Assembly (NCBI RefSeq): GCF_003600835.1
Contig: NZ_NQYC01000002.1
Span: 190,001 to 254,000 of the forward strand
Direction: 5' to 3'
DNA: 64,000 bases
Source of the DNA: Bacillus sp. PK3_68
GTDB taxonomy: Bacteria > Bacillota > Bacilli > Bacillales > Domibacillaceae
Shown: piece after piece, positions 53,399 through 61,628 of the stretch
Position numbering within the stretch: position 1 is the stretch's first letter
How the letters are laid out: each line of letters begins with the position of its first letter
Program-made: the position numbers and the translations under genes
Notes under the pieces: generated by a model
The model's input: the letters and a program-made list of their open reading frames with translations, nothing else
What the model was told of the DNA's origin: nothing
Databases searched by the model: none

Positions 53399-54412
53399 TT
53401 AATCCTTATTATTCGCAAGTTCTTTACGATCAGTTGCTTTTGGTGGCTGTTCCATCCATCCATGATCAATCATAATATTAGCACCATCTTCTACATATAC
53501 CCCAATCTTCATTAGAAATCGAGCATACATTGCCCCAAGATCACGTCTTCCATTAAGTGACATAGCATTGGCGTAAGACCTAATTTTCATGGAAAACATA
53601 TCTATTTTATGCCCTACCATTAATTTATCCGAAAAAGGAGAAAAGGTCGAAGTACCTACTAGGTCGTCTAGTAACGGAGGAGATGGCAAGTTATTTTTAT
53701 GCAGTTGCTGTGAACATTCTTCTATTTGGTTATTTGTAATTTCCTTTCCTCTTAAAAGAAAATTTTTTACTCTCTCAGCTTTGGCCACTTGACTAAAACC
53801 AATTAACAATCCCTTACTTGTTACATTATTTTCAATATTATCATAGAGATGTGAAATTTCTAATGCGTGAAGAGATCGAACATCTCCCAAAAAGCCCTTT
53901 AAAAAACTTTGTTTTTCTACAAAATCAATTTTGTCTGGTGTTGGAATTTGTGGAGGCATTGTATAATGTCCCTTTGCCATTAATGTATCGTTAACCTCAG
54001 TTATTAAATTTATTGTAGAGTTAAGCGTTTTAATATAGAAATCCCTTATGTCTTTTCTCGCCATTATAGGTATGGCTATTGAATAAATACTCATTCCTGC
54101 TTTACCCGCATACTTTAAGTAATGAAGATAAAATTCATCTGCAAATAACCTTGGAGCACCTAAGTTCACATCTTCATCCGTAAACCCAATTGGCACAGGA
54201 AAATTTTCTTGGATAAATATATCTTTAATATTTTCTATAAGCGTCTCACATAGATTTAGGGCTTTTTTTACGACTTTTTTGATATCTTTATCATCGATAT
54301 GCTGAAGAAAGTAACTAAGAACACATTTGGCCATCGTATTCCCTGTATAAGTTACCCAAAGTTTTCCCATTTCAGTAGATGTTAATCTCATTTGATTATG
54401 ATTGCTTTTCAT
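53399..54412 (-). CDS. DUF3231 family protein
   Basis: 337 residues made of two homologous halves of about 160 residues, each a four-helix-bundle pattern (LTSTEMGKLWVTYTGNTMAKCVLSYFLQHI and EISHLYDNIENNVTSKGLLIGFSQVAKAERVKNFLL). DUF3231 proteins are typical of endospore formers and resemble CotF/ferritin-like bundles; a spore-coat or stress role is suspected but not shown. Here GLG-type metal ligands are not obvious. GGAGGTTGTACA lies before the ATG. Confidence 0.9.
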   Translation of the reverse strand: MKSNHNQMRLTSTEMGKLWVTYTGNTMAKCVLSYFLQHIDDKDIKKVVKKALNLCETLIENIKDIFIQENFPVPIGFTDEDVNLGAPRLFADEFYLHYLKYAGKAGMSIYSIAIPIMARKDIRDFYIKTLNSTINLITEVNDTLMAKGHYTMPPQIPTPDKIDFVEKQSFLKGFLGDVRSLHALEISHLYDNIENNVTSKGLLIGFSQVAKAERVKNFLLRGKEITNNQIEECSQQLHKNNLPSPPLLDDLVGTSTFSPFSDKLMVGHKIDMFSMKIRSYANAMSLNGRRDLGAMYARFLMKIGVYVEDGANIMIDHGWMEQPPKATDRKELANNKD

Positions 54413-54750
54413 TGTACAACCTCCAATATTGTGTACATCAGAAAATAATATGTCCTTTATTGGAAAATATATACGAGCCCTCCTAAAACAACATATAGAA
54501 TGTGAAAAGTTTTATAACTGTAGGTAAATGATGAGTGACTTTGCAGGTCAAAAGCATTATTCTATTTAATGGTCCTTTAATTGAACAGCCCGACAGAAGT
54601 TTAAAGATCAAAAGAAAAACACTCATAACAGGGATTCTCAAACTTTGGTAAAATGCAATCCCAAAAACCAATTAAAACAAATTAATATTAAGAATTTTAA
54701 TGAAGTTTCATATTATTTATTGTGTTTTTTTGCCGGCATTTAAAAAAAAA
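54413..54750. other. intergenic region, no gene called
   Basis: AT-rich sequence with the DUF3231 promoter at its left end. An A9 run (54742-54750) precedes the PHO-box-like repeats. Confidence 0.4.
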
Positions 54751-54789
54751 TTCACAAAAGTCTACTCATATATTTACATTCCCTCCCTA
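54751..54789 (+). promoter_or_regulatory. PHO-box-like direct repeats upstream of the phosphatase fusion gene
   Basis: TTCACA (54751-54756) and TTTACA (54773-54778) are exactly 22 bp apart, with weaker repeats CTACTC (54762) and TCCCTA (54784) completing an 11-bp periodicity. Bacillus PhoP boxes are TT(A/C/T)ACA repeats spaced 11 bp apart. Phosphate-limitation control of the downstream gene is inferred. Confidence 0.5.
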
Positions 54790-54831
54790 CAATTGGACAT
54801 GTCAGATTATTTTAAATTGGAGGGTAAATGA

Positions 54832-56886
54832 ATGAACTCTAAATCTAACATGTTTAAAAAAGTAGTAGTGGGAACTTCATTAACTTTGGCGATGTCACTT
54901 TCTGTAACAAGTGCAGATACCCCATTTAATGTTTTATCCAACAGCAGTATGTCATCCGTTGCATTTGCTAATGAAGGAACAGTTCTTGACATTAATTTTA
55001 ACAACAATGTAGTCGATAGCTCCTCAAGTGCTATAACTCCTCAAATCAAAGGCAATCCAGGGTATGTTCAAGGACGAATTGATCAAGCAATTAAATTTAC
55101 ATCAAAAGGACAATATGTAGACTTGGGCAATCGTGACGATTTACGTTTTGGGGAGGCCACAGATTTTTCTGTTGCCTTCTGGATCAAATCAGACAATATT
55201 GAAGGAGACCCTGCTATTATTTCAAATAAGAGTTGGAATTCTGGAAGCAACACAGGTTGGAATTTATCATTGAACAGCTCAAAACAACTTGATTGGAACT
55301 TCAAGACATCCGGAAGCGCACGAAAAGATTATCATATGGAAAATGTAGCTGATAATCAATGGCATCACATTGTTGCTACGCATGATCGTGAGGGAAGTGC
55401 CTGCTTTTATAAAGATGGTAGCTTAGTCCATTCTATCGATATTTCTGGAATGAAAGGAACTCTTGATACCTCCTATACGACGAAAATCGGACAAGATGGC
55501 ACAGGTAATTATGATTCTACTCTTACTGCCGCAGTGGATGATCTTAAAATCTATCGAAATGTTTTGAGCGAATCGGAAGTCCGTGCCATGTATGATAGTG
55601 CACCTCCACTTCAACCGACACCAGTAGAATCAATTTCTTTGGATCAAACTGAACTCAATCTGAAGGCAGGAGCACCGATGCCACTGACAGCAACGGTTTC
55701 TCCATCAGATGCAACGGTAAAGGATGTGGAATGGATTTCTAGTGATGAAACAGTAGCGAAAATCGAAATGATTAACGACCGTCCTACAATCATTGCAGTG
55801 AAAGCGGGCGAAGCAACGATTACGGCCAAAACAGTGGATGGAGGCAAAACAGCTACAGCTAACGTACATATATCCAACTCCATTGACGTGTCGGGAGATG
55901 GGTTGTTAACGGAAGATGATCTAAAACTCATCCAGAAAAACAAAAATAGTCGCGAAGGTGACAAACGTTGGAAACATGCGCAGATAGCGGATATTAACGA
56001 TGATAAAAAAGTGGATCACTTAGATGTGAAAATGATGAAAGATAAACTGGCTCCTTACAAGAAAGATTTTCTTTATAAGCGAGTAGTATTCATTGGTATC
56101 GATGGAGCAGGAAACGGGGTAAAAGACCCACAAGCAAACGCAAGAAATATACAGAAGCTAATGAGTGAAGGCGCTGGAACATATGAAGCAAAAGCAATGA
56201 TGCCCACGATTAGTGGGCATAACTGGGGATCCATGCTCCATGGGGTTGTACCTTCAAAACATGGTTTGAACAATGAAAATACAGGTAATCCTTACCCTGA
56301 AAAAAATCCTTATCCATCTTATATGAAATTGCTGAAACAAGAGCGTCCTATGCTTAATCAAGCTTCCTTTACTACATGGTCACCGATCAACAAAGGAATT
56401 ATTGAAGATTCTTCAGGTGCTTATAAAGTAAATGGTGGGAACGATAATAATACGACACAAAAAACGGTGGACTATATCAAAGCAGAAGGTAAAAACAGTC
56501 GCAATATTTTTGTTCATTTGGATGAAGTGGATGGTGCAGGTCATAACCATGGCTATGGCAGCCTGAAATGGTATGAGGCATTACAAAAAGCGGATCAGCA
56601 AGTTGGAAAAATTGTCCGAGCTATAGAAGAAGAAGGACTGATGAAGGATACTCTAATTATCATCACAACGGATCATGGTGGGAAAGGTTATGGTCATGGT
56701 GGTTCCTCCCCAGAAGAACAGACCATTTTCTGGACTGCTAAAGGAAAGTCTATTAAGCCTGGCACCGTATTGTCTGATGTAGAAAATATAGATACTGCTG
56801 CCGTCATTGCTCATGCGCTACGACTAGATATCCCTGAGAATTGGGATTCACAACTCCCTCCAGCAGTATTTCAAAACAAAAGATAA
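54832..56886 (+). CDS. secreted LamG-Big2-dockerin-phosphatase superfamily protein
   Basis: 684 residues. A signal peptide (about 1-47, KKVVVGTSLTLAMSLSV ... AFANE) is followed by a concanavalin/LamG domain (about 50-255, FSVAFWIKSDN, NQWHHIVATHD, AAVDDLKIYRNVLSESEV), a Big_2 immunoglobulin-like domain (about 265-345) and a dockerin-like pair of calcium loops (DVSGDGLLTEDDLKL, DINDDKKVDHLDVKMM, about 350-405). Then comes a metal-dependent phosphatase/phosphodiesterase domain of the alkaline phosphatase superfamily: Asp424 in FIGIDGAGN, Thr459 in MPTISGHNWGSM (nucleophile), DEVDGAGHNHGYGS near 564 and Asp614-His615 in TTDHGGKGYGHGG. It acts outside the cell on a phosphorylated ligand, probably tethered to glycans by LamG. 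GGAGGGTAAATGA precedes the start. Confidence 0.85.
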   Translation: MNSKSNMFKKVVVGTSLTLAMSLSVTSADTPFNVLSNSSMSSVAFANEGTVLDINFNNNVVDSSSSAITPQIKGNPGYVQGRIDQAIKFTSKGQYVDLGNRDDLRFGEATDFSVAFWIKSDNIEGDPAIISNKSWNSGSNTGWNLSLNSSKQLDWNFKTSGSARKDYHMENVADNQWHHIVATHDREGSACFYKDGSLVHSIDISGMKGTLDTSYTTKIGQDGTGNYDSTLTAAVDDLKIYRNVLSESEVRAMYDSAPPLQPTPVESISLDQTELNLKAGAPMPLTATVSPSDATVKDVEWISSDETVAKIEMINDRPTIIAVKAGEATITAKTVDGGKTATANVHISNSIDVSGDGLLTEDDLKLIQKNKNSREGDKRWKHAQIADINDDKKVDHLDVKMMKDKLAPYKKDFLYKRVVFIGIDGAGNGVKDPQANARNIQKLMSEGAGTYEAKAMMPTISGHNWGSMLHGVVPSKHGLNNENTGNPYPEKNPYPSYMKLLKQERPMLNQASFTTWSPINKGIIEDSSGAYKVNGGNDNNTTQKTVDYIKAEGKNSRNIFVHLDEVDGAGHNHGYGSLKWYEALQKADQQVGKIVRAIEEEGLMKDTLIIITTDHGGKGYGHGGSSPEEQTIFWTAKGKSIKPGTVLSDVENIDTAAVIAHALRLDIPENWDSQLPPAVFQNKR

Positions 56887-56896
56887 GAAAAGTAAA

Positions 56897-56942
56897 AAAA
56901 ACAGGTGCATTTTTCATTATTAAGAAAAATGTATCTGTTTTC
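56897..56942 (+). terminator. terminator after the phosphatase fusion gene
   Basis: AAAACAGGTGCATTTTTC and GAAAAATGTATCTGTTTT form an 18-bp stem with two mismatches, 11 bp past the stop and ending in TTTTC. Confidence 0.85.
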
Positions 56943-57342
56943 ATTAATTCTCTTTTATTCCCTTTTATAAAGAGAGAAATTATATTTTTATTTAATCAAG
57001 GCGACTAATAGGACTGTCTGCTTTATTGTATTAACATGCCTCGTTCGCCCAATAAGTCTTACTCCATGAAATAGCCTGTTTGTGAAATTATATAAATACC
57101 AGAAAAATTCGAATATAAGACTTTGAGGAATTTGAAATGCTACAAGCCTAATGGTATAAAAAATCGTTTCCCCTATTAAAACCTACAAGTTAAGTTATAG
57201 AGTAATAATATGGATAGTCTCCCCGTTGATGAAGTTCCAGCATAACATTTTTAATTTCGTCTTCCCCCTCTTTGTCCTTTCGGTGTTGCTCATTTATTCT
57301 TTTCCACAATCAGCGCAAAATAAGGTTATACTCTGTGAAATG
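56943..57342. other. gene-free stretch before the DUF418 gene
   Basis: About 400 bp with stops in all frames. I see no promoter-quality motif, repeat or RNA fold of note before the hairpin at 57343. Confidence 0.45.
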
Positions 57343-57387
57343 ATACCATAAAGCCGCAAAGTATCCTTTTACCTGCGGCTTTATGGT
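57343..57387. repeat. 15-bp perfect inverted repeat
   Basis: TACCATAAAGCCGCA ... TGCGGCTTTATGGTA around a 15-nt centre. There is no T-run on either strand, so it is a poor terminator. It may be an operator-scale palindrome or a terminator that has lost its tail; it lies 12 bp upstream of the AAGGTT repeats. Confidence 0.6.
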
Positions 57388-57398
57388 ACTTAATGTTT

Positions 57399-57437
57399 TA
57401 AGGTTAATGTAAGGTTTACATTAAATTCGTGTAAGGT
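57399..57437 (+). promoter_or_regulatory. AAGGTT direct repeats, likely response-regulator box
   Basis: AAGGTT occurs at 57399, 57410 and 57432, spacings of 11 and 22 bp, with a degenerate copy at 57421. OmpR/PhoB-type response regulators bind such in-phase repeats. It lies about 10 bp upstream of a TTATACT -10 and 55 bp from the DUF418 ATG. No response regulator gene is in the window. Confidence 0.55.
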
Positions 57438-57490
57438 TGGGGCGTTATACTCGCTTTACAAAGATAACTTTTAAAAGGGAGTAGTAGAGT

Positions 57491-58540
57491 ATGAATCCAT
57501 CCATTACACAAAAGGAAAGAATCATTTCCTTAGATATTATCCGTGGTTTTGCTTTATTTGGGATTTTGTTAATTAATGTAGGGGCCTTTAAAATCCTTAC
57601 TGATGACACGGTGATTCCAGATTATAACGGTATGAACGGAATCGTTGCTGTATTAACCGATATTCTTGTAGAGAAAAAATTCTTTTCCATTTTTTCTTTT
57701 CTATTTGGTGTGGGGTTTTATATTTTTGCCTCGCGTGCTGAAAGTCGTGGGGATAAGCCACGCTGGCGCTTTGCCAGACGTTTATTCGCTCTGTTGTTAA
57801 TCGGTATTATTCATTTTTTATTTTTTTGGGGTTCTATTCTAGTACCCTATGCCGTTATCGGCTTCCTTCTGATCCCTTTTTATCGGGCAAAGGTGTCAAC
57901 AATTAGCAAGTGGCTTGGCGGATTGATTACAGTGCACATCTTATCGCTATTATTGGTGGTCTTTGCTCCAAACATGGGGATGTTCTCAAAGATTTTTACC
58001 TTTCTTGGGAATGATGCGATTACTATTTTCATTATGTTTTTATCTGGATTTTTAGCAGCTAAAGCGAATTGGATTAGAAAAATAAGTGATTTGTCCATTC
58101 AGATAAGATGGCTCCAAATCGTTACCTTTCCATTGTTTATCGGTTTCTCTATTTGGATCTGGTTCGCCTCACAAGGTAACGATCAACATATTCAAGAAAT
58201 CATTGCTTTAGGTACAATACCGACAACCTATTTATACTTATCGAGCATGTTTGTCATCCTAGAAAATAAACGCATGGCAAAACTTCTGCAGCCGATTGCC
58301 AAGGTTGGTCAGATGGCGTTTACAAATTATTGGGCACAAAGCTTTATCGGGCTGGCCATCATTTCAATCATGGATCTTGAAGTGGTTTCGCCGATAAACA
58401 TTGTCATTATTTCCATCATTATTTTTACGATTCAAATCATTTATAGCGTCATTTGGTTTAAATTCTTTAAGATGGGGCCATTAGAAAAAGTATGGCGATT
58501 TATGACATATGGCAGGAATACAGCAGCCATGAGGAAGTAA
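57491..58540 (+). CDS. DUF418 domain-containing membrane protein
   Basis: 349 residues with about nine to ten transmembrane helices. The N-terminus (ERIISLDIIRGFALFGILLINVGAF) and C-terminus (MAFTNYWAQSFIG ... MGPLEKVWRFMTYG) are the DUF418 signatures. The family (YeiB, YrkO, YxaH) is thought to transport a metabolite or act like acyltransferase-3-type membrane enzymes, but function is not established. AAAAGGGAGTAGTAG precedes the ATG. Regulated by the upstream AAGGTT repeats, by inference. Confidence 0.9.
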   Translation: MNPSITQKERIISLDIIRGFALFGILLINVGAFKILTDDTVIPDYNGMNGIVAVLTDILVEKKFFSIFSFLFGVGFYIFASRAESRGDKPRWRFARRLFALLLIGIIHFLFFWGSILVPYAVIGFLLIPFYRAKVSTISKWLGGLITVHILSLLLVVFAPNMGMFSKIFTFLGNDAITIFIMFLSGFLAAKANWIRKISDLSIQIRWLQIVTFPLFIGFSIWIWFASQGNDQHIQEIIALGTIPTTYLYLSSMFVILENKRMAKLLQPIAKVGQMAFTNYWAQSFIGLAIISIMDLEVVSPINIVIISIIIFTIQIIYSVIWFKFFKMGPLEKVWRFMTYGRNTAAMRK

Positions 58541-58580
58541 TGACGCTATGAATGTCTTGTATTCAATTGAACAATAATAA

Positions 58581-58624
58581 GGCAGACGAGATGCGCAAAT
58601 ATCAGCGCATTTTGTCTGCCTTTT
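58581..58624 (+). terminator. terminator after the DUF418 gene
   Basis: GGCAGACGAGATGCGC and GCGCATTTTGTCTGCC pair (one bulge) and are followed by TTTT, 40 bp behind the stop. Confidence 0.8.
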
Positions 58625-58777
58625 AAACTGATTCAAAGTATAATGGTCAAAATAATAAAAATAGACGGCAGCCATGACGAGTTAATTGTGTACAGATAAT
58701 AAAGTTATTTGCTTCCTATTGAACTAACGCACTTGATAGCTCACCATGTCTAAAGACTTTATTATTTGACTCCTATA

Positions 58778-58984
58778 CTAAGCTTTCTTCTCCCCCATTT
58801 TATGATAAAGAGACATGATGACCCAAATAGCAGTTGGAAGTGCGATTGCTCCAATGATCATAGACGCTATAAGTTGAATGGGACTGCCATCGACAAATAA
58901 CAAAATAATAACAGCCACTAAGAAAAGAAGGATAGGTATCGTTTTCGATAGATGAACGAGTCCTTTTTTTCTTTTGCCTTCCAT
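58778..58984 (-). CDS. second membrane half of the DUF2812 protein in a shifted frame
   Basis: 69 residues from ATG 58984 (MEGKRKKGLVHLSKTIPILLF...), two transmembrane helices and a charged tail ending GEKKA. At the T7 run 58964-58970 the upstream DUF2812 frame runs out after EKKDSF; with one extra base it would flow into KGLVHLSKT without a gap. The two helices repeat the last two helices of the upstream frame (VFAIPTAWTVTATYNNKWK against IGAIALPTAIWVIMSLYHKMG). Most likely one gene broken at the homopolymer; separate initiation is less likely. Confidence 0.6.
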   Translation of the reverse strand: MEGKRKKGLVHLSKTIPILLFLVAVIILLFVDGSPIQLIASMIIGAIALPTAIWVIMSLYHKMGEKKA

Positions 58985-59493
58985 TTGTTGTTGTAGGTTG
59001 CAGTTACAGTCCACGCTGTCGGAATGGCAAACACAGTGAAAACAATAGCTATTACACGAAGTACTGATTCTAAGGTGCCAGAGCTTATCATCGCTCCAAC
59101 CCATGTGAGTACTGTTATTAAAACTAACGGAATTGCTAGGAGCTTCATGGAACTAATTAAATTTTCATACTTTTCAACCGATGTATCACGGTCACTATAA
59201 ATCGGCTTTGTACCAGGATGTGCTCGAAATAAATGAATATCTCCTTCTGAGGCAATATGCGACCATCCACAGGATGAAAAAAAGTCAAAGTATTCCTCTT
59301 CTTCATCCTCTTTTAATGAACGATAATCTACACTGTAGATATAATCTGAGCTTTCTCCTTTTTCAAGCGTATACCCCATAAACTTAAAGTCACTGACATG
59401 CCATCCCTTCAAAGAAAATCGGCGCAATTTTTCCATGTCCTTATCTTCAGAAAAAGCTAATCCACCTGACGTAATATACTTTGTTTGTCTCAT
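58918..59493 (-). CDS. DUF2812 domain-containing membrane protein
   Basis: 191 residues as sequenced. The N-terminal soluble DUF2812 domain (about 1-110, KYITSGGLAFSEDKDMEKLRRFSLKGWHVSDFKFMGYTLEKGE, YRSLKEDEEEEYFDFFSSCGW) is followed by a pair of transmembrane helices. The last about 15 residues (KDSFIYRKRYLSFFS) are an out-of-frame tail caused by the T7 run 58964-58970. It overlaps the upstream padR gene by 4 bp (ATGA), so the pair is translationally coupled, the standard PadR-DUF2812 arrangement in Bacillus. Function unknown; these proteins often behave as membrane-damage responsive or anti-PadR partners. Confidence 0.85.
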   Translation of the reverse strand: MRQTKYITSGGLAFSEDKDMEKLRRFSLKGWHVSDFKFMGYTLEKGESSDYIYSVDYRSLKEDEEEEYFDFFSSCGWSHIASEGDIHLFRAHPGTKPIYSDRDTSVEKYENLISSMKLLAIPLVLITVLTWVGAMISSGTLESVLRVIAIVFTVFAIPTAWTVTATYNNKWKAKEKKDSFIYRKRYLSFFS

Positions 59494-59807
59494 TCTTCAA
59501 CCTCCTTCAACCCAGCTTCCGCTAATTGAATCATCTGTTTTCTTAGCTTCACATCTTCTTCTAATACGTCTCTGCCCTTTTCAGTAAGCAGATAGGTTTT
59601 ACGCCTTGAATCCGAACCATCATACAAACAAATCCACTCTTGTTTTAATAACTTTTTAATAATCGTGTACATTGAAGCAGGACCTATCGTAATGGCACCT
59701 TTTGTTGTTTCTTCAATTAAGCTCATAATTGCATAACCGTGCCTTGGTTTCGTTAAAGCAGCCATAATGTAAAACATTGAGTCTGTTAATTGCTCCGATT
59801 TATTCAA
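59490..59807 (-). CDS. PadR family transcriptional regulator
   Basis: 105 residues: winged helix with FYIMAALTKPRHGYAIMSLIEETTKGAITIGPASMYTIIKKLLKQEWI and a short C-terminal dimerisation helix, the small subfamily-2 form (like LmrR or YvdR/YvdS). It is the first gene of a two-gene unit with DUF2812. Four AT-rich operators lie directly upstream, so autorepression released by a membrane-active or phenolic ligand is likely. Confidence 0.93.
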   Translation of the reverse strand: MNKSEQLTDSMFYIMAALTKPRHGYAIMSLIEETTKGAITIGPASMYTIIKKLLKQEWICLYDGSDSRRKTYLLTEKGRDVLEEDVKLRKQMIQLAEAGLKEVEE

Positions 59808-59820
59808 TCTATCACCCTCT

Positions 59821-59918
59821 ATATCACCTTAGGATATATCATAAAACGATATATCTATCTGTAAACAATATATCATGATGTGATATATATGTCTAGAGTT
59901 ATATCACAAAATGATACA
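59821..59918. promoter_or_regulatory. four PadR-type operators upstream of padR
   Basis: ATATC-ACCTTAG-GATAT (59821-59837), paired GATATATC motifs (59833-59840 and 59848-59855), ATATATCA-TGATG-TGATATAT (59868-59888) and ATATCA-CAAAA-TGATAC (59901-59917). Repeated ATATCA/TGATAT half-sites over 100 bp indicate cooperative binding by the adjacent PadR protein. Confidence 0.7.
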
Positions 59919-59949
59919 TTAATTTATGATCCCTTTCTTATACAGTAAA

Positions 59950-59976
59950 AGAAGAACCCTTATGCCGGGCTCTTCA
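59950..59976. terminator. hairpin between padR and the GrpB gene
   Basis: GAAGAACCC-TTATGCC-GGGCTCTTC pairs with one mismatch. It lies between the two leftward units and may end the GrpB/methyltransferase transcript. T-tracts are poor. Confidence 0.4.
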
Positions 59977-60127
59977 CTAAATCTAAAAGTAAATGATGTT
60001 CTTGTTCATTGTTCTTTTACAACTAAACTGTTCCATTAGTGAAACAAGGATTTTTAAATAACTTTATTATCTCTAAAAAATTCTTAGTATTAACGGATTG
60101 ACCAATGCCATTCAAGGGCTTTCTTTT

Positions 60128-60607
60128 CTATTTTTTGACAAAATTGTCTTTACCATCACAATAGCCATCAATGTCAGTGGGATATTTTTCAGCTAATTTA
60201 CTTTTTAATTCTCCATATTCTTTACTTATTTCTGGATGTTGGCGAAGATAATCTCTAAACGACAGGTGTCTTTCAATTTCTTGTACATTGTCATACTGAA
60301 AAGCATGAATGTGATGAGTCCGATTATCCCTGCCTTTACGAAAGTATCTTCTTCCTTCTATTCCGAACTCACCCATGACTTCATAGCCAATGCTTTCAAT
60401 TTGTTCAGAGTAAGTATCTAATTTACTGATGTCTTTGACGACAAGTAGAATATCGATGATAGGTTTTGCTTTTAGACCTGGAACGGATGTACTGCCAATA
60501 TGGAAACTATTCAACAGTTCTTTTTGAAGAAAAGTCTTAATAGACAGTTCTTCTTTTTTATACTCATTGTTCCAATTTTGATTATAACCTACAACTTTTA
60601 TATTCAT
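60128..60607 (-). CDS. GrpB family protein (nucleotidyltransferase-like)
   Basis: 159 residues from ATG 60607. A GTG three codons upstream lies inside the ribosome binding site GGGGGTG, which decides the start. The block FHIGSTSVPGLKAKPIIDILLVV is the GrpB signature and resembles the GS...D-x-D core of the nucleotidyltransferase fold; HHIHAFQYDNVQEIERHLSFRDYLRQHPE follows. Biological role unknown; members are found beside antibiotic- or toxin-modifying genes. The next gene upstream is an rRNA methyltransferase homologue. Confidence 0.9.
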   Translation of the reverse strand: MNIKVVGYNQNWNNEYKKEELSIKTFLQKELLNSFHIGSTSVPGLKAKPIIDILLVVKDISKLDTYSEQIESIGYEVMGEFGIEGRRYFRKGRDNRTHHIHAFQYDNVQEIERHLSFRDYLRQHPEISKEYGELKSKLAEKYPTDIDGYCDGKDNFVKK

Positions 60608-60716
60608 TAAACGCACCCCCTTGCTTTTTCACACAAACAATCCGAATACCTGTTATTTTAAAGCCCCTTACTCCACTAAAGCGTCTGTTAGTTGAAAAAA
60701 AGACTATTTGTTTTTT

Positions 60717-61628
60717 CTATATGGCATGTTTACCGATTAATATGTCCACATCAACAGTTATTTGAGTGGAATCCTCATTAAAAAAAGATTCTACCCGCTC
60801 TTCTGTTATTGACCAAGTTAGCGGAGTCATGTGAACCAACCATTCAAGTGAGAATTTATTAAGGTTTATGGTATAGCTCAATCTTGAACTTTCTACAAAT
60901 TGAAACCTCTCATTAAATCTCTTTACAGTCTCTGAATTAGAGTAATTTTGTTTCTCAGAATGATGAAAAAGATGTTCTCTTAACTCTTTTAAGTAACCGC
61001 TTTGAGGCACAATCTTAATTAGTAAGCCACCTGATGTCAACAATCTATTAAATTCGGCATAATTTGACGGAGATAAGATATTCAGAATAACATCGAACTG
61101 TTTGTTTTTAAATGGTGTGTTAGCAAGGTCAGCCACAGCCCAAATCTTATTAGAGTAGCGCTTAGAAGCTGCCATGATGCCTTCTTTAGAAATATCTATG
61201 CCTACTCCTGCTACGCTTTTGAAAAAGCCAGACCTAACAATATCGCAAATATCAGCAAGATGTGAACCCTCGCCACAGCCTGTATCAAGTATAGATAGTA
61301 TTTCTTCTGTCTTATCAGCGTGTTCATCTATCATTTTTGCAATTTCATGGATGAGCGGTTTATAAAATGCACCTTCGGTAATAAGTTTTCTTCGTGCTTC
61401 AAAAAGACCTTTGCTATACTTGGTATTTACTGAGTGAGTCATCAAGTTTACATATCCTTGCTTGGCAAAATCGAACGTATGATGATTTGAGCAAACTAAA
61501 CTTTTAAACTCCATAACCTTCATAGATGAATTACAAATTGGGCAAGCAAAAATGCCTTCAAAATGGCTCACATATTTCGCACTCTTTATTCTTTTATTCT
61601 CCTGTAACAAAGAAGTCACCTCATTCAT
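60717..61628 (-). CDS. RlmA-like 23S rRNA (guanine) methyltransferase
   Basis: 303 residues. The N-terminal zinc finger FACPICNSSMKVMEFKSLVCSNHHTFDFAKQGYVNLM (CxxC...CxxxH) is followed by an AdoMet fold with DTGCGEGSH (motif I) and GVGIDISKEGI (motif II). This combination is that of RlmA(I)/RlmA(II), which methylate N1 of G745 or G748 in 23S rRNA helix 35; type II members (TlrB, MyrA) can give tylosin or mycinamicin resistance. Which guanine is modified cannot be told from the sequence. It is 110 bp upstream of the GrpB gene on the same strand. Confidence 0.9.
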   Translation of the reverse strand: MNEVTSLLQENKRIKSAKYVSHFEGIFACPICNSSMKVMEFKSLVCSNHHTFDFAKQGYVNLMTHSVNTKYSKGLFEARRKLITEGAFYKPLIHEIAKMIDEHADKTEEILSILDTGCGEGSHLADICDIVRSGFFKSVAGVGIDISKEGIMAASKRYSNKIWAVADLANTPFKNKQFDVILNILSPSNYAEFNRLLTSGGLLIKIVPQSGYLKELREHLFHHSEKQNYSNSETVKRFNERFQFVESSRLSYTINLNKFSLEWLVHMTPLTWSITEERVESFFNEDSTQITVDVDILIGKHAI

